A DNA stretch of 18,209 bases from DATLYF01 sp035575095 (GCA_035575095.1 DATLYF010000068.1:1-18209); one strand, 5' to 3'; shown: positions 1 to 8,918, counted from the stretch's first letter. Program-made: numbers and translations. Notes: generated by a model from the letters alone, not told the origin.

Positions 1-1
1 C

Positions 2-1126
2 GGCTCCTGGCTGACGCATATCATCGGCCGCCCGCTGATCCGCCTCAACAACGACCGCCAGCGCTTCGAAGCCAATCTGCGCTTCAACCTCATCCGCGTA
101 CGCGAGAACGCCGAGAGCATCGCCCTCTACGACGGCGCGGCCGACGAGCGGCGCGCTCTGATGCAGCGCTTCGGCGACGTCTGGGACAACTGGCTGCGGC
201 TGATGAAGCGGCAGAAGCGCCTAGGCTGGTTCACCATCTTCTACGACTACGCCGCCAGCCCCTTCCCGCTGGTGATGGCCGCACCGCAGTACTTCACCGG
301 CGCCATCCAGCTCGGCCAGTTGATGCAGATCGCCAACGCCTTCGGCCAGGTGCAGGGCGGATTGAGCTGGTTCGTCAGCGCCTACACCACCCTGGCCACC
401 TGGAAAGCCACCACCGACCGTATCCTCGGCTTCCACCATGCGGTGGAGCAGGCCCGCGCCGAGGGCGGGGCGATCGAACTCGGGCGTAACGGCGACGAGA
501 GCCTGCAGGTGGAGGGCCTGGAGCTGGCCCTGCCCGACGGCAAGACCCTGGTCAGCCAGGCCGGCTTCAGCGTGCGCCCGGGCGAGCGGGTGCTGGTCAC
601 CGGTCCCTCCGGCAGCGGCAAGAGCACCCTGTTCCGGGCGCTGGCCGGCATCTGGCCGTTCGGCCGCGGCCGGGTGCGCCTGCCCGCCAGCGGCCGGGCC
701 TTCTTCCTGCCGCAGCGGCCCTATCTGCCCATTGCCAGCCTGCGCGCCGCGCTCTGTTACCCGTCTCCCGAGGGAGCATTCGATGATGCGGCCATCCGCG
801 AGGCGCTGGAGCTGTGCCGGCTCAGCCATTTGAGCGGGCGGCTGGACGAGGTGCGGCACTGGGCGCGAGAGCTGTCGCCGGGCGAGCAGCAGCGCCTGGC
901 GGTGGCCCGCGCCCTGCTGCAGAAGCCCGACTGGCTGTTCCTGGACGAGGCCACCTCGGCCCTGGACGAGGCCACCGAGCGCCAGCTCTACCAGGTGCTG
1001 AGCGAGCGCCTGCCGGATACCACTGTGATCAGCATCGGCCACCGCCCGACCCTGGCCGCCTTCCACTGCCGGCGGCTGCACATCGACGGCGAGCGGCTGC
1101 GGGAGCTGGAGCCGGTGCCGGCTTAA
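2..1126 (+). CDS. SbmA/YddA-type ABC transporter, fused permease-ATPase, 3' part only
   Basis: This is the C-terminal 374 codons of a half-transporter with a membrane domain followed by an ATPase. The reading frame is open from base 2, so the true start lies to the left of the window. The first ~170 residues read as the end of an SbmA/BacA-like membrane domain (RPLIRLNNDRQRFEANLRF, then RENAESIALYDGAADE). The ATPase follows with Walker A GPSGSGKST (near nt 602-628), signature LSPGEQQRLAVARAL, Walker B WLFLDEATSALDE and an H-loop in SIGHRP, so the nucleotide site looks complete. Relatives are annotated as peptide, vitamin B12 or long-chain acyl transport proteins in the inner membrane. The substrate here cannot be told. 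The gene converges with modB, and their stop codons share the bases TTAA. Confidence 0.88.
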   Translation, partial: GSWLTHIIGRPLIRLNNDRQRFEANLRFNLIRVRENAESIALYDGAADERRALMQRFGDVWDNWLRLMKRQKRLGWFTIFYDYAASPFPLVMAAPQYFTGAIQLGQLMQIANAFGQVQGGLSWFVSAYTTLATWKATTDRILGFHHAVEQARAEGGAIELGRNGDESLQVEGLELALPDGKTLVSQAGFSVRPGERVLVTGPSGSGKSTLFRALAGIWPFGRGRVRLPASGRAFFLPQRPYLPIASLRAALCYPSPEGAFDDAAIREALELCRLSHLSGRLDEVRHWARELSPGEQQRLAVARALLQKPDWLFLDEATSALDEATERQLYQVLSERLPDTTVISIGHRPTLAAFHCRRLHIDGERLRELEPVPA

Positions 1127-1788
1127 GCTTTCTGCCCTACCCGCCGCGTGAGCAGCGTGGTGAGAGCGATGGTTGCCAGCGACACCGCCAGCAAGAGCGC
1201 CGCCATGCGCCCGGCGGCCAGGTCGTCGAAGGCCTGCACGCGGTCGTAGATGGCCAGCGCCAGGGTCTTGGTCTCGCCCGGGATGGCGCCGCCGACCATC
1301 AGCACCACGCCGAACTCGCCCAGGGTGTGGGCAAAGGTCAGGGTCAGGGCGGTGAGCATGCCGGGCCAGGCCAGGGGCAGCTCGATGCGCAGCAGGATGC
1401 GCCAGCCGGGCATGCCGCAGCAGGCGGCGGCCTCGCGTAGCTCGCGCGGGATGGCCTCGAAAGCGCGCTGCATGGGCTGGATGGCGAAGGGTAGGTTGAC
1501 GATGAGCGAGGCCAGCACCAGGCCCTCAAAGGTGAACACCAGGGGGCGGCCGAACAGCTCCGCCGCGGCCCGTCCCAGCCAGGAGCCCTGGCCCAGGCCC
1601 ACCAGCAGGTAGTAGCCGAGCACCGTTGGTGGCAGCACCAGGGGCAGGGTAAGCAGCGCCTCCACTAGCCCCTTGCCGGGGAAACGATGATAGGCCAGGG
1701 CTCGCGCCACCCAGGCCCCGAACGGGATGAGCAGCAGCACCGTCCACAGTCCCAAGTGCAAGGACAGAGCCAGGGCCTGCCAGTCCAT
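1123..1788 (-). CDS. modB: Molybdate ABC transporter permease ModB
   Basis: A 221-residue inner-membrane permease, the usual ModB length, forming the channel through which ModA-delivered molybdate enters. The start is the ATG giving MDWQALALSLHLGLWTVLLL. An open frame continues upstream but overlaps modA and has no membrane-protein character. Several hydrophobic segments are visible. The ABC-permease EAA loop reads ELREAAACCGMPGWRILLRI and is followed by LPLAWPGM, and the GEFGVVLMVGG stretch is typical of the family. It lies 5 bases downstream of modA and is surely cotranscribed with it. The expected ATPase gene modC does not follow: the next gene converges from the other side. Confidence 0.93.
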   Translation of the reverse strand: MDWQALALSLHLGLWTVLLLIPFGAWVARALAYHRFPGKGLVEALLTLPLVLPPTVLGYYLLVGLGQGSWLGRAAAELFGRPLVFTFEGLVLASLIVNLPFAIQPMQRAFEAIPRELREAAACCGMPGWRILLRIELPLAWPGMLTALTLTFAHTLGEFGVVLMVGGAIPGETKTLALAIYDRVQAFDDLAAGRMAALLLAVSLATIALTTLLTRRVGQKA

Positions 1789-1793
1789 GGCGT

Positions 1794-2603
1794 TCAGCCG
1801 CCCTCGCCGGGCAGCAGGAAGCCGTAGCGGCGCAACACATCGCGGGCAGCCGGCGTCTGCAGGTAATCGTAGAAGGCCCGCGCCGTGGCGCCAGCGCCCG
1901 GCATGAGCACCATGCGCTGGCGCAGCGGCGCGTGCCGATCGGCCGGGATCAGGGCAGACTGGCCGCGCTCGGCCAGTTGTGGGGCCAACGCCAGGGCGTA
2001 GGGGATGAGGCCGGCCTGGGCATTGCCGCTGACCACGAACTGGGCGGCCTGGGCGGCGTTCTCGCCGAGCACCAGCCGCTCCTGTAGTCGCTCCCACAGC
2101 CCGGCGCGCTGCAATGCCTCGCGTGCGGCGCGGCCGTAGGGGGCGTGCTCCGGGTTGGCGATGGCCAGCCGGGTCAGGCGGCCGTCGTCCAGCGCCGCCG
2201 CCAGGCCCTGGAGTTCGCCGTCCACCGCGAGCGGCGCATCCTTGAGGGCGTAGAGCGCCAGCCGCCCCTCGGCGTACAGCACCCCTTCGCCCGCGGTGCG
2301 GCCTTGGCGCGCCAGCTCCTGCACATAGCCCTCGTCGGCGGAAAGGAACAACTGGAACGGCGCGCCCTGGGCGATCTGCCGGGCGAAGTTGCCGGAGGAG
2401 CCGAAGCTGAGCTGCACGCGCTGGCCGTGCTCGCGCTGGAAGCGGGCGGCGATCTCCTCCAGGGCGAACTTGAGATCGGCTGCCGCCGCCACCGTGGGCG
2501 GTGGCTCGGCCTGGGCCGGGGGCAGGACGAGCAGAGCCAGGCCGAGCATGGCCAGTCCGCTCAGACAGCGTTGGAGGATGTGGCTGAGGGAACGATATGG
2601 CAT
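1794..2603 (-). CDS. modA: Molybdate ABC transporter periplasmic binding protein ModA
   Basis: A 269-residue periplasmic binding protein. The N-terminus carries a signal peptide with a hydrophobic core (LAMLGLALLVL) and a cleavage-like PAQA site near residue 32. The mature part starts with the ModA hallmarks VAAAADLKFAL, then LSFGSSGNFARQIAQGAPF and QLFLSADEGYVQELA, the oxyanion-binding region of the family. Later stretches ENAAQAAQFVVSGNAQAGLI and the C-terminal helices also fit ModA. A strong ribosome binding site (GGGAGG) sits about 7 bases before the ATG. First gene of a modA-modB unit. A tungstate-binding relative is possible, but the family match is to ModA. Confidence 0.93.
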   Translation of the reverse strand: MPYRSLSHILQRCLSGLAMLGLALLVLPPAQAEPPPTVAAAADLKFALEEIAARFQREHGQRVQLSFGSSGNFARQIAQGAPFQLFLSADEGYVQELARQGRTAGEGVLYAEGRLALYALKDAPLAVDGELQGLAAALDDGRLTRLAIANPEHAPYGRAAREALQRAGLWERLQERLVLGENAAQAAQFVVSGNAQAGLIPYALALAPQLAERGQSALIPADRHAPLRQRMVLMPGAGATARAFYDYLQTPAARDVLRRYGFLLPGEGG

Positions 2604-2701
2604 GTATGACCTCCCTGTGTCGGGCGGTGGCGACTGTCTGGACTATATCGGAAGCCGCTACCGGCTAGTAGAGCAGGGACCGCTCCCTGGTCCCATCGGT
2701 G
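2604..2701 (-). promoter_or_regulatory. modA upstream region with possible -10 and a hairpin
   Basis: This is the region in front of modA. It contains the Shine-Dalgarno GGGAGG just before the ATG and a possible -10 element TATAGT (bases 2642-2647 on the minus strand), but no convincing -35. A hairpin with arms GGGACC (2676-2681) and GGTCCC (2689-2694) lies farther upstream. I looked for the two TATATA-type half-sites of a ModE operator and do not see a full one. Confidence 0.35.
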
Positions 2702-3632
2702 CTAAAGAGTCGCGACTTCGCTGTGCCGCTGCGACTGCCTGGCCAGGGCGGCGGAACGCTCGCCGGCGCTACGGGAGCCGTGCACATCGCCGGCGGCGCC
2801 CAGGGCCCGGCACAGCGGCAGTCCTACCTCGCGGGGCATCATGGCGTTGATGCCGCGCGAGCGCCGTCGGTCTGCCGCTCCAGGTCGGCGAGCAGCTGCC
2901 GTGCCGCTTGACGCGGCCATCGGCGACGTAGGCCATCATGGCGTGCACGTCGTTGAAGGCGTAGTAGCCGTTCTCGACTGCCGCTTTCTCCTCCCAGGCC
3001 GCGGCCAGCATGGCCCAGCGCTCGCCGCACTCCACCCCGTGTAGATACAGCCGCCACAGCAGGGCCGTGGCATCCAGCATCTGCAGCGAGACGTCGGCGC
3101 GGGTCGGATAGATGCGCTCATCGTAAAGCCGCTGTATCTCCCGCTAGTCGCCCCGCTCCATGTGATAGAGGGCGAGATGCCACCAGTTGTGGAAGGCGAA
3201 GCCGTTGTCCAGGACCCAGTCCTGCTCGCGGGAGGTGAGCCACTCGATACCCTCCTCGTAACGGCCCTGCATCTCCATGACATGGGCCACCGCGTGCACC
3301 GACCAGCCGTCGCCGGGCTCCAGCTCCAGAGCGCGGCGCCCGGCCTGCTCGGCCTCGGCGTAATGGTTGCACTCCTCCAGGCCGAAGGCGTACATGCCCA
3401 GGATGTAAGAATAGCTGGGGATGGATTCGTCCCAGTGGGGCAGCACCCGCGCCACTCGGTCGCGCAACTGAGTGGCGTCGCCCAGGTAGAAGTCGGTCAG
3501 GTGAGCCGACTGCAGGGCGAAGGCATCGCGTGGATGCCCGCACAGCACCCGCTCCCAGGCGTCGTTGGCGCCGCGCCAGTTGCCCTCCAGCCAGCGCCGG
3601 GCGGCCTGACCCTGGTCGAGCGCGGCTTGGGG
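2702..3632 (-). pseudogene. Broken TTC38-like tetratricopeptide-repeat protein gene
   Basis: A decayed gene for a TPR protein of the TTC38-like family, whose cellular role is not defined. The longest intact part (about 3147-3632) contains QAARRWLEGNWRGANDAWER, then HPRDAFALQSAH, SYILGMYAFGLEEC and VHAVAHVMEMQGRYEEGIEW, then FAFHNWWHLALYHMERGD. The frame then hits an amber codon (TAG, 3144-3146) and continues in the same frame as REIQRLYDERIYPTRADVSL to YYAFNDVHAMMAYVADGR. It shifts frame near 2900-2912 (giving ARQLLADLERQTDG) and again near 2850-2862 (giving GINAMMPREVGLPLCRALG). The N-terminal third is absent. A TAG at 3633-3635 closes the frame on that side, where an inverted TPR fragment begins. 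Two frameshifts plus one nonsense codon argue for a true pseudogene rather than recoding. Confidence 0.78.
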
Positions 3633-3645
3633 CTAGCCGCGGATG

Positions 3646-3790
3646 GGCCGACCCGTGGCCTATCTGCAGGGCCAGTTGCTGTTCGAGACGGGCACCATCG
3701 AGCGCGCCCACGCCGCCTTCGCTGCGGCCCTGGCCCTGAACCCCGACGAGCCGGCTCGCTGTCGTGCCTGGAGACGCTGGAACGCTAGAT
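3646..3790 (+). pseudogene. Orphan TPR fragment in opposite orientation
   Basis: On the plus strand, bases 3646-3760 read VAYLQGQLLFETGTIERAHA followed by AFAAALALNPDEPA, a clean TPR helix pair with the usual G, A and P positions. In a second frame the coding sense appears to finish as LETLER and a stop near 3788, so a frameshift lies around 3760-3775. A stop (TAG, 3634-3636) precedes it and there is no ribosome binding site. It is best read as the C-terminal scrap of another TPR gene, or of an inverted piece of the neighbour, left by rearrangement. It is not expected to be expressed. Confidence 0.5.
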
Positions 3791-3834
3791 GCGAAGGACT
3801 ATGGCGAACGGCTCGGCAGCAAGACCGTGGCGGA

Positions 3835-3957
3835 TCAAGGCGCACTGATCAGACGCCCGCTCAGCTCCTGATACAGCGGAAACTTGGCATCGAAGCCGAT
3901 CAATTCGGCAGCGTGTGCCAGCGTGGTAGCAATGATGAGGCGGTCGCTAGTAAGAGC
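3835..3957 (-). pseudogene. C-terminal remnant of a PIN-domain (VapC-type) toxin
   Basis: About 40 codons ending in TGA (3835-3837) read SDRLIIATTLAHAAELIGFD and then AKFPLYQELSGRLI. This is the characteristic C-terminal end of VapC-type PIN ribonucleases, including the DRLIIAT motif that carries an active-site aspartate and the later FDAKF aspartate. The N-terminal two thirds of the domain and any antitoxin gene are missing. The remnant begins immediately after the stop of cysA and in another frame, so it looks like debris of a toxin-antitoxin locus cut away by a deletion that joined it to cysA. Confidence 0.65.
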
Positions 3958-3961
3958 GCTC

Positions 3962-5020
<1,059 letters not shown>

Positions 5021-5032
5021 GCTTGGGGGTCC

Positions 5033-5911
5033 CTATTCTCCGCCGGCCGCGCGCTGCAGGCGCTGGGTCTGCCATTCGATCAGGGTCTTGAGCGCCAGCA
5101 TCACCAGGGCCAGCAGGGTGAGCAGCGAGGCCACGGCGAAGGCGGCGGCGAACTGGTATTCGTTGTAGAGGATCTCGACATGCAGCGGCAGGGTATTGGT
5201 CTGGCCGCGGATATGGCCGGAGACCACCGACACCGCGCCGAACTCGCCGAGCGCCCGGGCGGTGCACAGCACCACGCCGTAAAGCAGGCCCCACTTGATG
5301 TTGGGCAAGGTTACCCGCCAAAAGGTGGTCAGGCCCCGCGCTCCCAGCACCAGGGCGGCTTCCTCCTCCTCGCTGCCTTGGGCCTGCATCAGCGGGATCA
5401 GTTCGCGGGCGACGAAGGGGAAGGTGACGAAGGTGGTGGCCAGCACGATGCCGGGCACGGCGAAGATGATCTTGACGTCGTGGGCCGCCAGCCAGGGCCC
5501 CAGCCAGCCCTGGGCGCCGAACACCAGCACGTAGATCAGGCCGGCGATCACCGGCGACACCGAGAACGGCAGGTCGATCAGGGTGAGCAGCAGGCTCTTG
5601 CCGCGGAACTCGAACTTGGCGATGGCCCAGGCCGCGGCGATGCCGAACAGCACATTGAGCGGCACGGCGATGGCGGCGGTGAGCAGGGTGAGCCGGATCG
5701 CCGCCAGCGCATAAGGGTCGCTGATGGCGCTCAGGTACGTGCCCCAGCCTTTGCGCAGCGCCTCGGTGAACACCGCCACCAAGGGGATGAACAGAAACAG
5801 CGTCAGAAACGCCAGGGCCAGCCCGATCAGCAGCCAACGCAACGCCGCTGGCTCCTGGGTGGCGATGGGGCGCCTGTGCGTCCCGTTACCAAGACCTTTG
5901 CCGATGGCCAT
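5033..5911 (-). CDS. cysW: Sulfate/thiosulfate ABC transporter permease CysW
   Basis: A 292-residue inner-membrane permease that pairs with CysT. A hydrophilic N-terminus of about 25 residues leads into the first membrane segment (WLLIGLALAFLTLFLFIPL). The region IRGQTNTLPLHVEILYNEYQ and the EAA loop EEEAALVLGARGLTTFWRV with LPNIKWGLLYG are CysW hallmarks. The GEFGAVSVVSGHIRG motif lies near the end. A GAGGAC ribosome binding site precedes the ATG, and the gene starts 15 bases after the cysT stop. It makes the translocation pore with CysT and is driven by CysA. Confidence 0.95.
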   Translation of the reverse strand: MAIGKGLGNGTHRRPIATQEPAALRWLLIGLALAFLTLFLFIPLVAVFTEALRKGWGTYLSAISDPYALAAIRLTLLTAAIAVPLNVLFGIAAAWAIAKFEFRGKSLLLTLIDLPFSVSPVIAGLIYVLVFGAQGWLGPWLAAHDVKIIFAVPGIVLATTFVTFPFVARELIPLMQAQGSEEEEAALVLGARGLTTFWRVTLPNIKWGLLYGVVLCTARALGEFGAVSVVSGHIRGQTNTLPLHVEILYNEYQFAAAFAVASLLTLLALVMLALKTLIEWQTQRLQRAAGGE

Positions 5912-5926
5912 GGACGGCGTCCTCGC

Positions 5927-6760
5927 TCAGCGTTCGCGGTAGCGCTGCGCCCACCATTGCAGCAGGTTGATGGCGAGCAGCAGGCAGAAGGAGATCAGCA
6001 GCATCACCACTGCCACGGCGGTGGCGCCGGCGTAGTCGTACTGCTCCAGCTTGGAGATGATGATGAGCGGAGTGATCTCCGAGACCATGGGGATGTTGCC
6101 GGCGATGAAGATCACCGAGCCGTACTCGCCCACGGCACGGGCGAAGGCCAGGGTGAAGCCGGTGAGCAGCGCCGGCCATGCCGCCGGCAGGATCACCCGA
6201 CGGATGGTCTGCAGTCGGGACGCGCCCAGGCAGGCGGCGGCCTCCTCCACCTGGGGATCGAGATCCTCCAGCACCGGCTGCACGGTGCGCACCACGAAGG
6301 GCAGGCCAATGAAAGTCAGCGCCACCACCACGCCCAATGGGGTGAAGGCGATCTTCAGGCCGGACGCGGCGAACCAGCTACCGATCCAGCCGTTGGGCGC
6401 GTACAGGGTGGCCAGCGAAATGCCCGCCACCGCCGTGGGCAGGGCGAAGGGCAGATCGACCAGGGCATCGACCAGGCGCTTGCCAGGGAACTGGTAGCGC
6501 ACCAGCACCCAGGCCACCACCAGGCCGAAGAAGGCGTTGAGCAGGGCGGCGAGCAGCGAGGCGCCGAAGGTGAGCCGGTAGGAGGCTACCACGCGCGGCG
6601 CGCTGACCGCCTTCCAGAAACTCGCCCAGTCCATGCCGGCGGCCTTGAGGAAGGCCGCCGATAGCGGGATCAAGACCACCAGGCCCAGGTAGAGCAGGGT
6701 ATAGCCGAGGGCGATGTTGAACCCCGGCAGGACGCTGGGCTGAGTGCGGCGGAACAGCAT
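5927..6760 (-). CDS. cysT: Sulfate/thiosulfate ABC transporter permease CysT (CysU)
   Basis: A 277-residue inner-membrane permease. The start MLFRRTQPSVLPGFNIALGY is followed by the first membrane segment (LLYLGLVVLIPLSAAFL). The stretch VDLPFALPTAVAGISLATLY, the EAA loop VEEAAACLGASRLQTIRRVI with LPAAWPALLTG, and GEYGSVIFIAGNIP match CysT. A GGGAGG ribosome binding site is seen about 10 bases before the ATG. A 52-base gap separates it from the upstream sbp gene, the widest gap inside this operon, but it holds no strong terminator. Confidence 0.95.
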   Translation of the reverse strand: MLFRRTQPSVLPGFNIALGYTLLYLGLVVLIPLSAAFLKAAGMDWASFWKAVSAPRVVASYRLTFGASLLAALLNAFFGLVVAWVLVRYQFPGKRLVDALVDLPFALPTAVAGISLATLYAPNGWIGSWFAASGLKIAFTPLGVVVALTFIGLPFVVRTVQPVLEDLDPQVEEAAACLGASRLQTIRRVILPAAWPALLTGFTLAFARAVGEYGSVIFIAGNIPMVSEITPLIIISKLEQYDYAGATAVAVVMLLISFCLLLAINLLQWWAQRYRER

Positions 6761-6812
6761 GTGGTTCGAGCCTCCCTCGGTTCCGTCGGCTGTCGCTGGC
6801 TATTTATTCCCT

Positions 6813-7817
6813 TCAGCGGCCGGGGGTGTAGATCTGGTCGAATACGCCGCCGTCGGCGAAGTGGGTCTTGAGCGCTTGCTTCCAGCCGCCGAAGCGCTCG
6901 TCTACGGTGATCAGCCTGATCTCTGGGAACTGCTGCTTGAACTCGGCGGCGATCTCCGGCACCGCCGGGCGCAGGAAATGCCTGGCGGCGATGCGCTGAC
7001 CCTCGGGCGAGAACAGGTACTGCAGGTAGGCGGTGGCGAGTTCACGGGTGCCCTTCTTGTCCACCACCTTGTCCACTACCGCCACCGGATTCTCGGCCAG
7101 GATGCTCTGAGAAGGATAGACGACCTCGTAGGCGCCGGGCTCGAACTGCTGGCTGATCTGCTGCACCTCGCTCTCGAAGGTCAGCAGCACATCCCCGATC
7201 TGGCGCTGGATGAAGGTGGTGGTGGCGGCGCGCCCGCCGGCGTCCAGCACCGGCACGTTCTTGAACAGCTTGGCGACGAACTCCCTGGCCTGGTCGGCCC
7301 CGCCCAGCTTCTCTTCGGCGTAGGCCCAGGCGGCCAAGTAGCTGTAGCGGCCGTTGCCGGCGGTCTTGGGGTTGGGGATGATTACCTGCACCCCGTCCTT
7401 GACCAGGTCGTCCCAGTCCTTGATGCCCTTGGGATTGCCCTTGCGCACCAGGAAGATGATAGTGGAGGTGTAGGGCGAGGCGTTGTGCGGGAACTGGCTG
7501 CGCCACTGCGGGCTGACCAGGCCGTTGTCGGCCAGCAGCTCGATGTCGGTCTGCTGGTTCATGGTGGCGACATCGGCCTCCAGGCCGTCGACGATGGCCC
7601 GGGCCTGCTTGCTGGAGGCACCGTGGGACTGATTCAGGGTGACGGCCTTGCCGGTCTGCGCCTGCCAGTGCTTGGCGAAAGCCTCGTTGTAGTCCTTGTA
7701 GAACTCGCGGGCCACGTCGTAGGAGGCGTTCAGCAGGGCCTCCTGGGCCAGGGCGGGAGTGGTGGTAAGCCCCAGGGTTAGTCCCAGGGCGGTGAGGGTG
7801 CGGATCAGTCGGGTCAT
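6813..7817 (-). CDS. sbp: Periplasmic sulfate-binding protein, copy 2 of tandem pair
   Basis: A 334-residue periplasmic sulfate-binding protein. It has a signal peptide with TALGLTLGLTTTPALAQ and an ALAQ-like cleavage site near residue 25. The mature start ALLNASYDVAREFYKDYNEA, then QSHGASSKQARAIVDGLEAD, VRKGNPKGIKDWDDLVKDGV, NPKTAGNGRYSYLAAWAYA and the C-terminal GGVFDQIYTPGR are classic sulfate-binding (Sbp/CysP family) signatures. The SHGASSKQ loop is the sulfate-contacting region. It lies 24 bases behind a paralogous binding protein and ahead of cysT, so it feeds the CysTWA permease. Whether it prefers sulfate or thiosulfate is not visible. Confidence 0.95.
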   Translation of the reverse strand: MTRLIRTLTALGLTLGLTTTPALAQEALLNASYDVAREFYKDYNEAFAKHWQAQTGKAVTLNQSHGASSKQARAIVDGLEADVATMNQQTDIELLADNGLVSPQWRSQFPHNASPYTSTIIFLVRKGNPKGIKDWDDLVKDGVQVIIPNPKTAGNGRYSYLAAWAYAEEKLGGADQAREFVAKLFKNVPVLDAGGRAATTTFIQRQIGDVLLTFESEVQQISQQFEPGAYEVVYPSQSILAENPVAVVDKVVDKKGTRELATAYLQYLFSPEGQRIAARHFLRPAVPEIAAEFKQQFPEIRLITVDERFGGWKQALKTHFADGGVFDQIYTPGR

Positions 7818-8471
7818 CGGTGGGCCTCGTCGGATTTCAACTCATTGATAGATCTGGTCGAATATGCCGCCGTCGGCGAAATGGGTTCTCTGCGCCTTGT
7901 CCCAGCCGCCGAAGACCGGATCGGCGATGGTAAGCAGCTCGATATTGGGGAAGCGGTCGGCGTACCGGGCGGCGATGGCCGGATTGACAGGGCGGTAGAA
8001 GTGCTTGGCCGCCAGCTCTTGGCCGACGTCGCTGTAGAGGTATTGCAGATAGGCCTCGGCCACCCGGCGGGTGCCGCGCTTGTCCACCACCTTGTCGACC
8101 ACCGCCACCGGCGGCTCGGCCAGGATGCTCAGCGAGGGCGCGACGATCTCGAATTTGTTCGGCCCCAGTTCCTGGATGGCGAGGAAGGCTTCGTTCTCCC
8201 AGGTCAGCAGCACGTCGCCAATGCCGCGCTGGACGAAGGTAGTGGTGGCGCCGCGGGCGCCAGAATCGAGCACCGGCACATTCTTGAACAGGCGCATCAT
8301 GAAGTCGCGCGCCTTGCCCTCGTCGTTGCCGGACTGGCGCAAGGCATAGGCCCAGGCTGCCAGGTAGTTCCAGCGCGCGCCGCCGGAGGTCTTGGGATTG
8401 GGGGTGATGACCTGCACGCCTGGCTTGACCAAATCGTCCCAGTCCTTGATGCCCTTGGGATTGCCCTTGCG
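7408..8471. repeat. Direct DNA duplication inside the tandem sbp genes
   Basis: The two sbp genes share long DNA identity, not just protein similarity. Bases 7408-7445 and 8434-8471 are identical over 38 bases, and flanking sequence continues with only scattered third-position changes. A second nearly identical block encodes the VVDKVVDK region (around 7058-7107 and 8080-8131). The offset is 1026 bases. This fits a tandem gene duplication with later partial gene conversion. Confidence 0.8.
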
Positions 8472-8858
8472 TACCAGGAAGACGATGGTGGAGGTGTAGG
8501 GGGCGCTGTTGTTGGGCAGGCGGCTCTGCCAGTCCTTGGCCACCAGGTTGCCGTGCTCATGGAGAGCGTCGATGTCGTAGGCCAGGGCCAGGGTGACCAC
8601 GTCAGCCTCCAGGCCGTCGATGACGGCACGGGCCTGCTTGCTGGAGCCGCCGTGGGAGGTCTGGATGGTGACGTCATCGCCGCTCTGCGCCTTCCAATAG
8701 CGGGCGAAGGCCGGGTTGAATTCTTGATAGAATTCGCGAGTGGGGTCATAGGAGACGTTGAGCAGGTGCACCTCGGCAGCGCCGGCCAGAGTAGCGCCGC
8801 CGCCCAGTTCCAGGGACAGCAGCAGGGCAAGACCTTGAAGCAGACGTGGGGTCGACAT
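7842..8858 (-). CDS. sbp: Periplasmic sulfate-binding protein, copy 1 of tandem pair
   Basis: A 338-residue paralogue of the next gene in the operon, and the first gene after the promoter. The signal peptide reads LLQGLALLLSLELGGGATLA, with likely cleavage after AGAAE-like residues. The mature chain has VHLLNVSYDPTREFYQEFNP, then SHGGSSKQARAVIDGLEADV, VRKGNPKGIKDWDDLVKPGV and NPKTSGGARWNYLAAWAYA, and it ends in GGIFDQIYQ. The SHGASS of the sister protein is SHGGSS here. The two proteins are clearly duplicates but have drifted in the N-terminal third and around residues 90-110, so they may differ in affinity or in ligand (sulfate versus thiosulfate). An AAGAAGG ribosome binding site precedes the ATG. 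Confidence 0.94.
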   Translation of the reverse strand: MSTPRLLQGLALLLSLELGGGATLAGAAEVHLLNVSYDPTREFYQEFNPAFARYWKAQSGDDVTIQTSHGGSSKQARAVIDGLEADVVTLALAYDIDALHEHGNLVAKDWQSRLPNNSAPYTSTIVFLVRKGNPKGIKDWDDLVKPGVQVITPNPKTSGGARWNYLAAWAYALRQSGNDEGKARDFMMRLFKNVPVLDSGARGATTTFVQRGIGDVLLTWENEAFLAIQELGPNKFEIVAPSLSILAEPPVAVVDKVVDKRGTRRVAEAYLQYLYSDVGQELAAKHFYRPVNPAIAARYADRFPNIELLTIADPVFGGWDKAQRTHFADGGIFDQIYQ

Positions 8859-8888
8859 GATCGCCTTCTTTGCCTTGTTCAGGTTCAG

Positions 8889-8906
8889 CCCGCGATGTTT
8901 CGCGGG
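8889..8906 (-). other. Hairpin in the leader of the sulfate operon
   Basis: The arms CCCGCGA (8889-8895) and TCGCGGG (8900-8906) are perfect complements around a 4-base loop. The hairpin lies in the predicted 5' leader between the promoter and the first sbp gene. No T-run follows, so it does not look like a terminator. It could stabilise the messenger or bind a regulator. Confidence 0.5.
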
Positions 8907-8918
8907 GGCTGGGGGCGG

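Noticed and set aside
2642..2647. ModE-type operator in front of modA
   Set aside because: Only one TATA-rich element is visible. The required second half-site at the right spacing is missing.
2708..2717. Palindrome AGTCGCGACT
   Set aside because: Ten bases only, inside a decayed gene, with no second copy noticed. Probably chance.
3144..3146. Amber codon in the TPR gene as possible pyrrolysine or read-through recoding
   Set aside because: Two frameshifts downstream and a missing N-terminus make decay the simpler reading. No Pyl machinery is expected in this type of organism.
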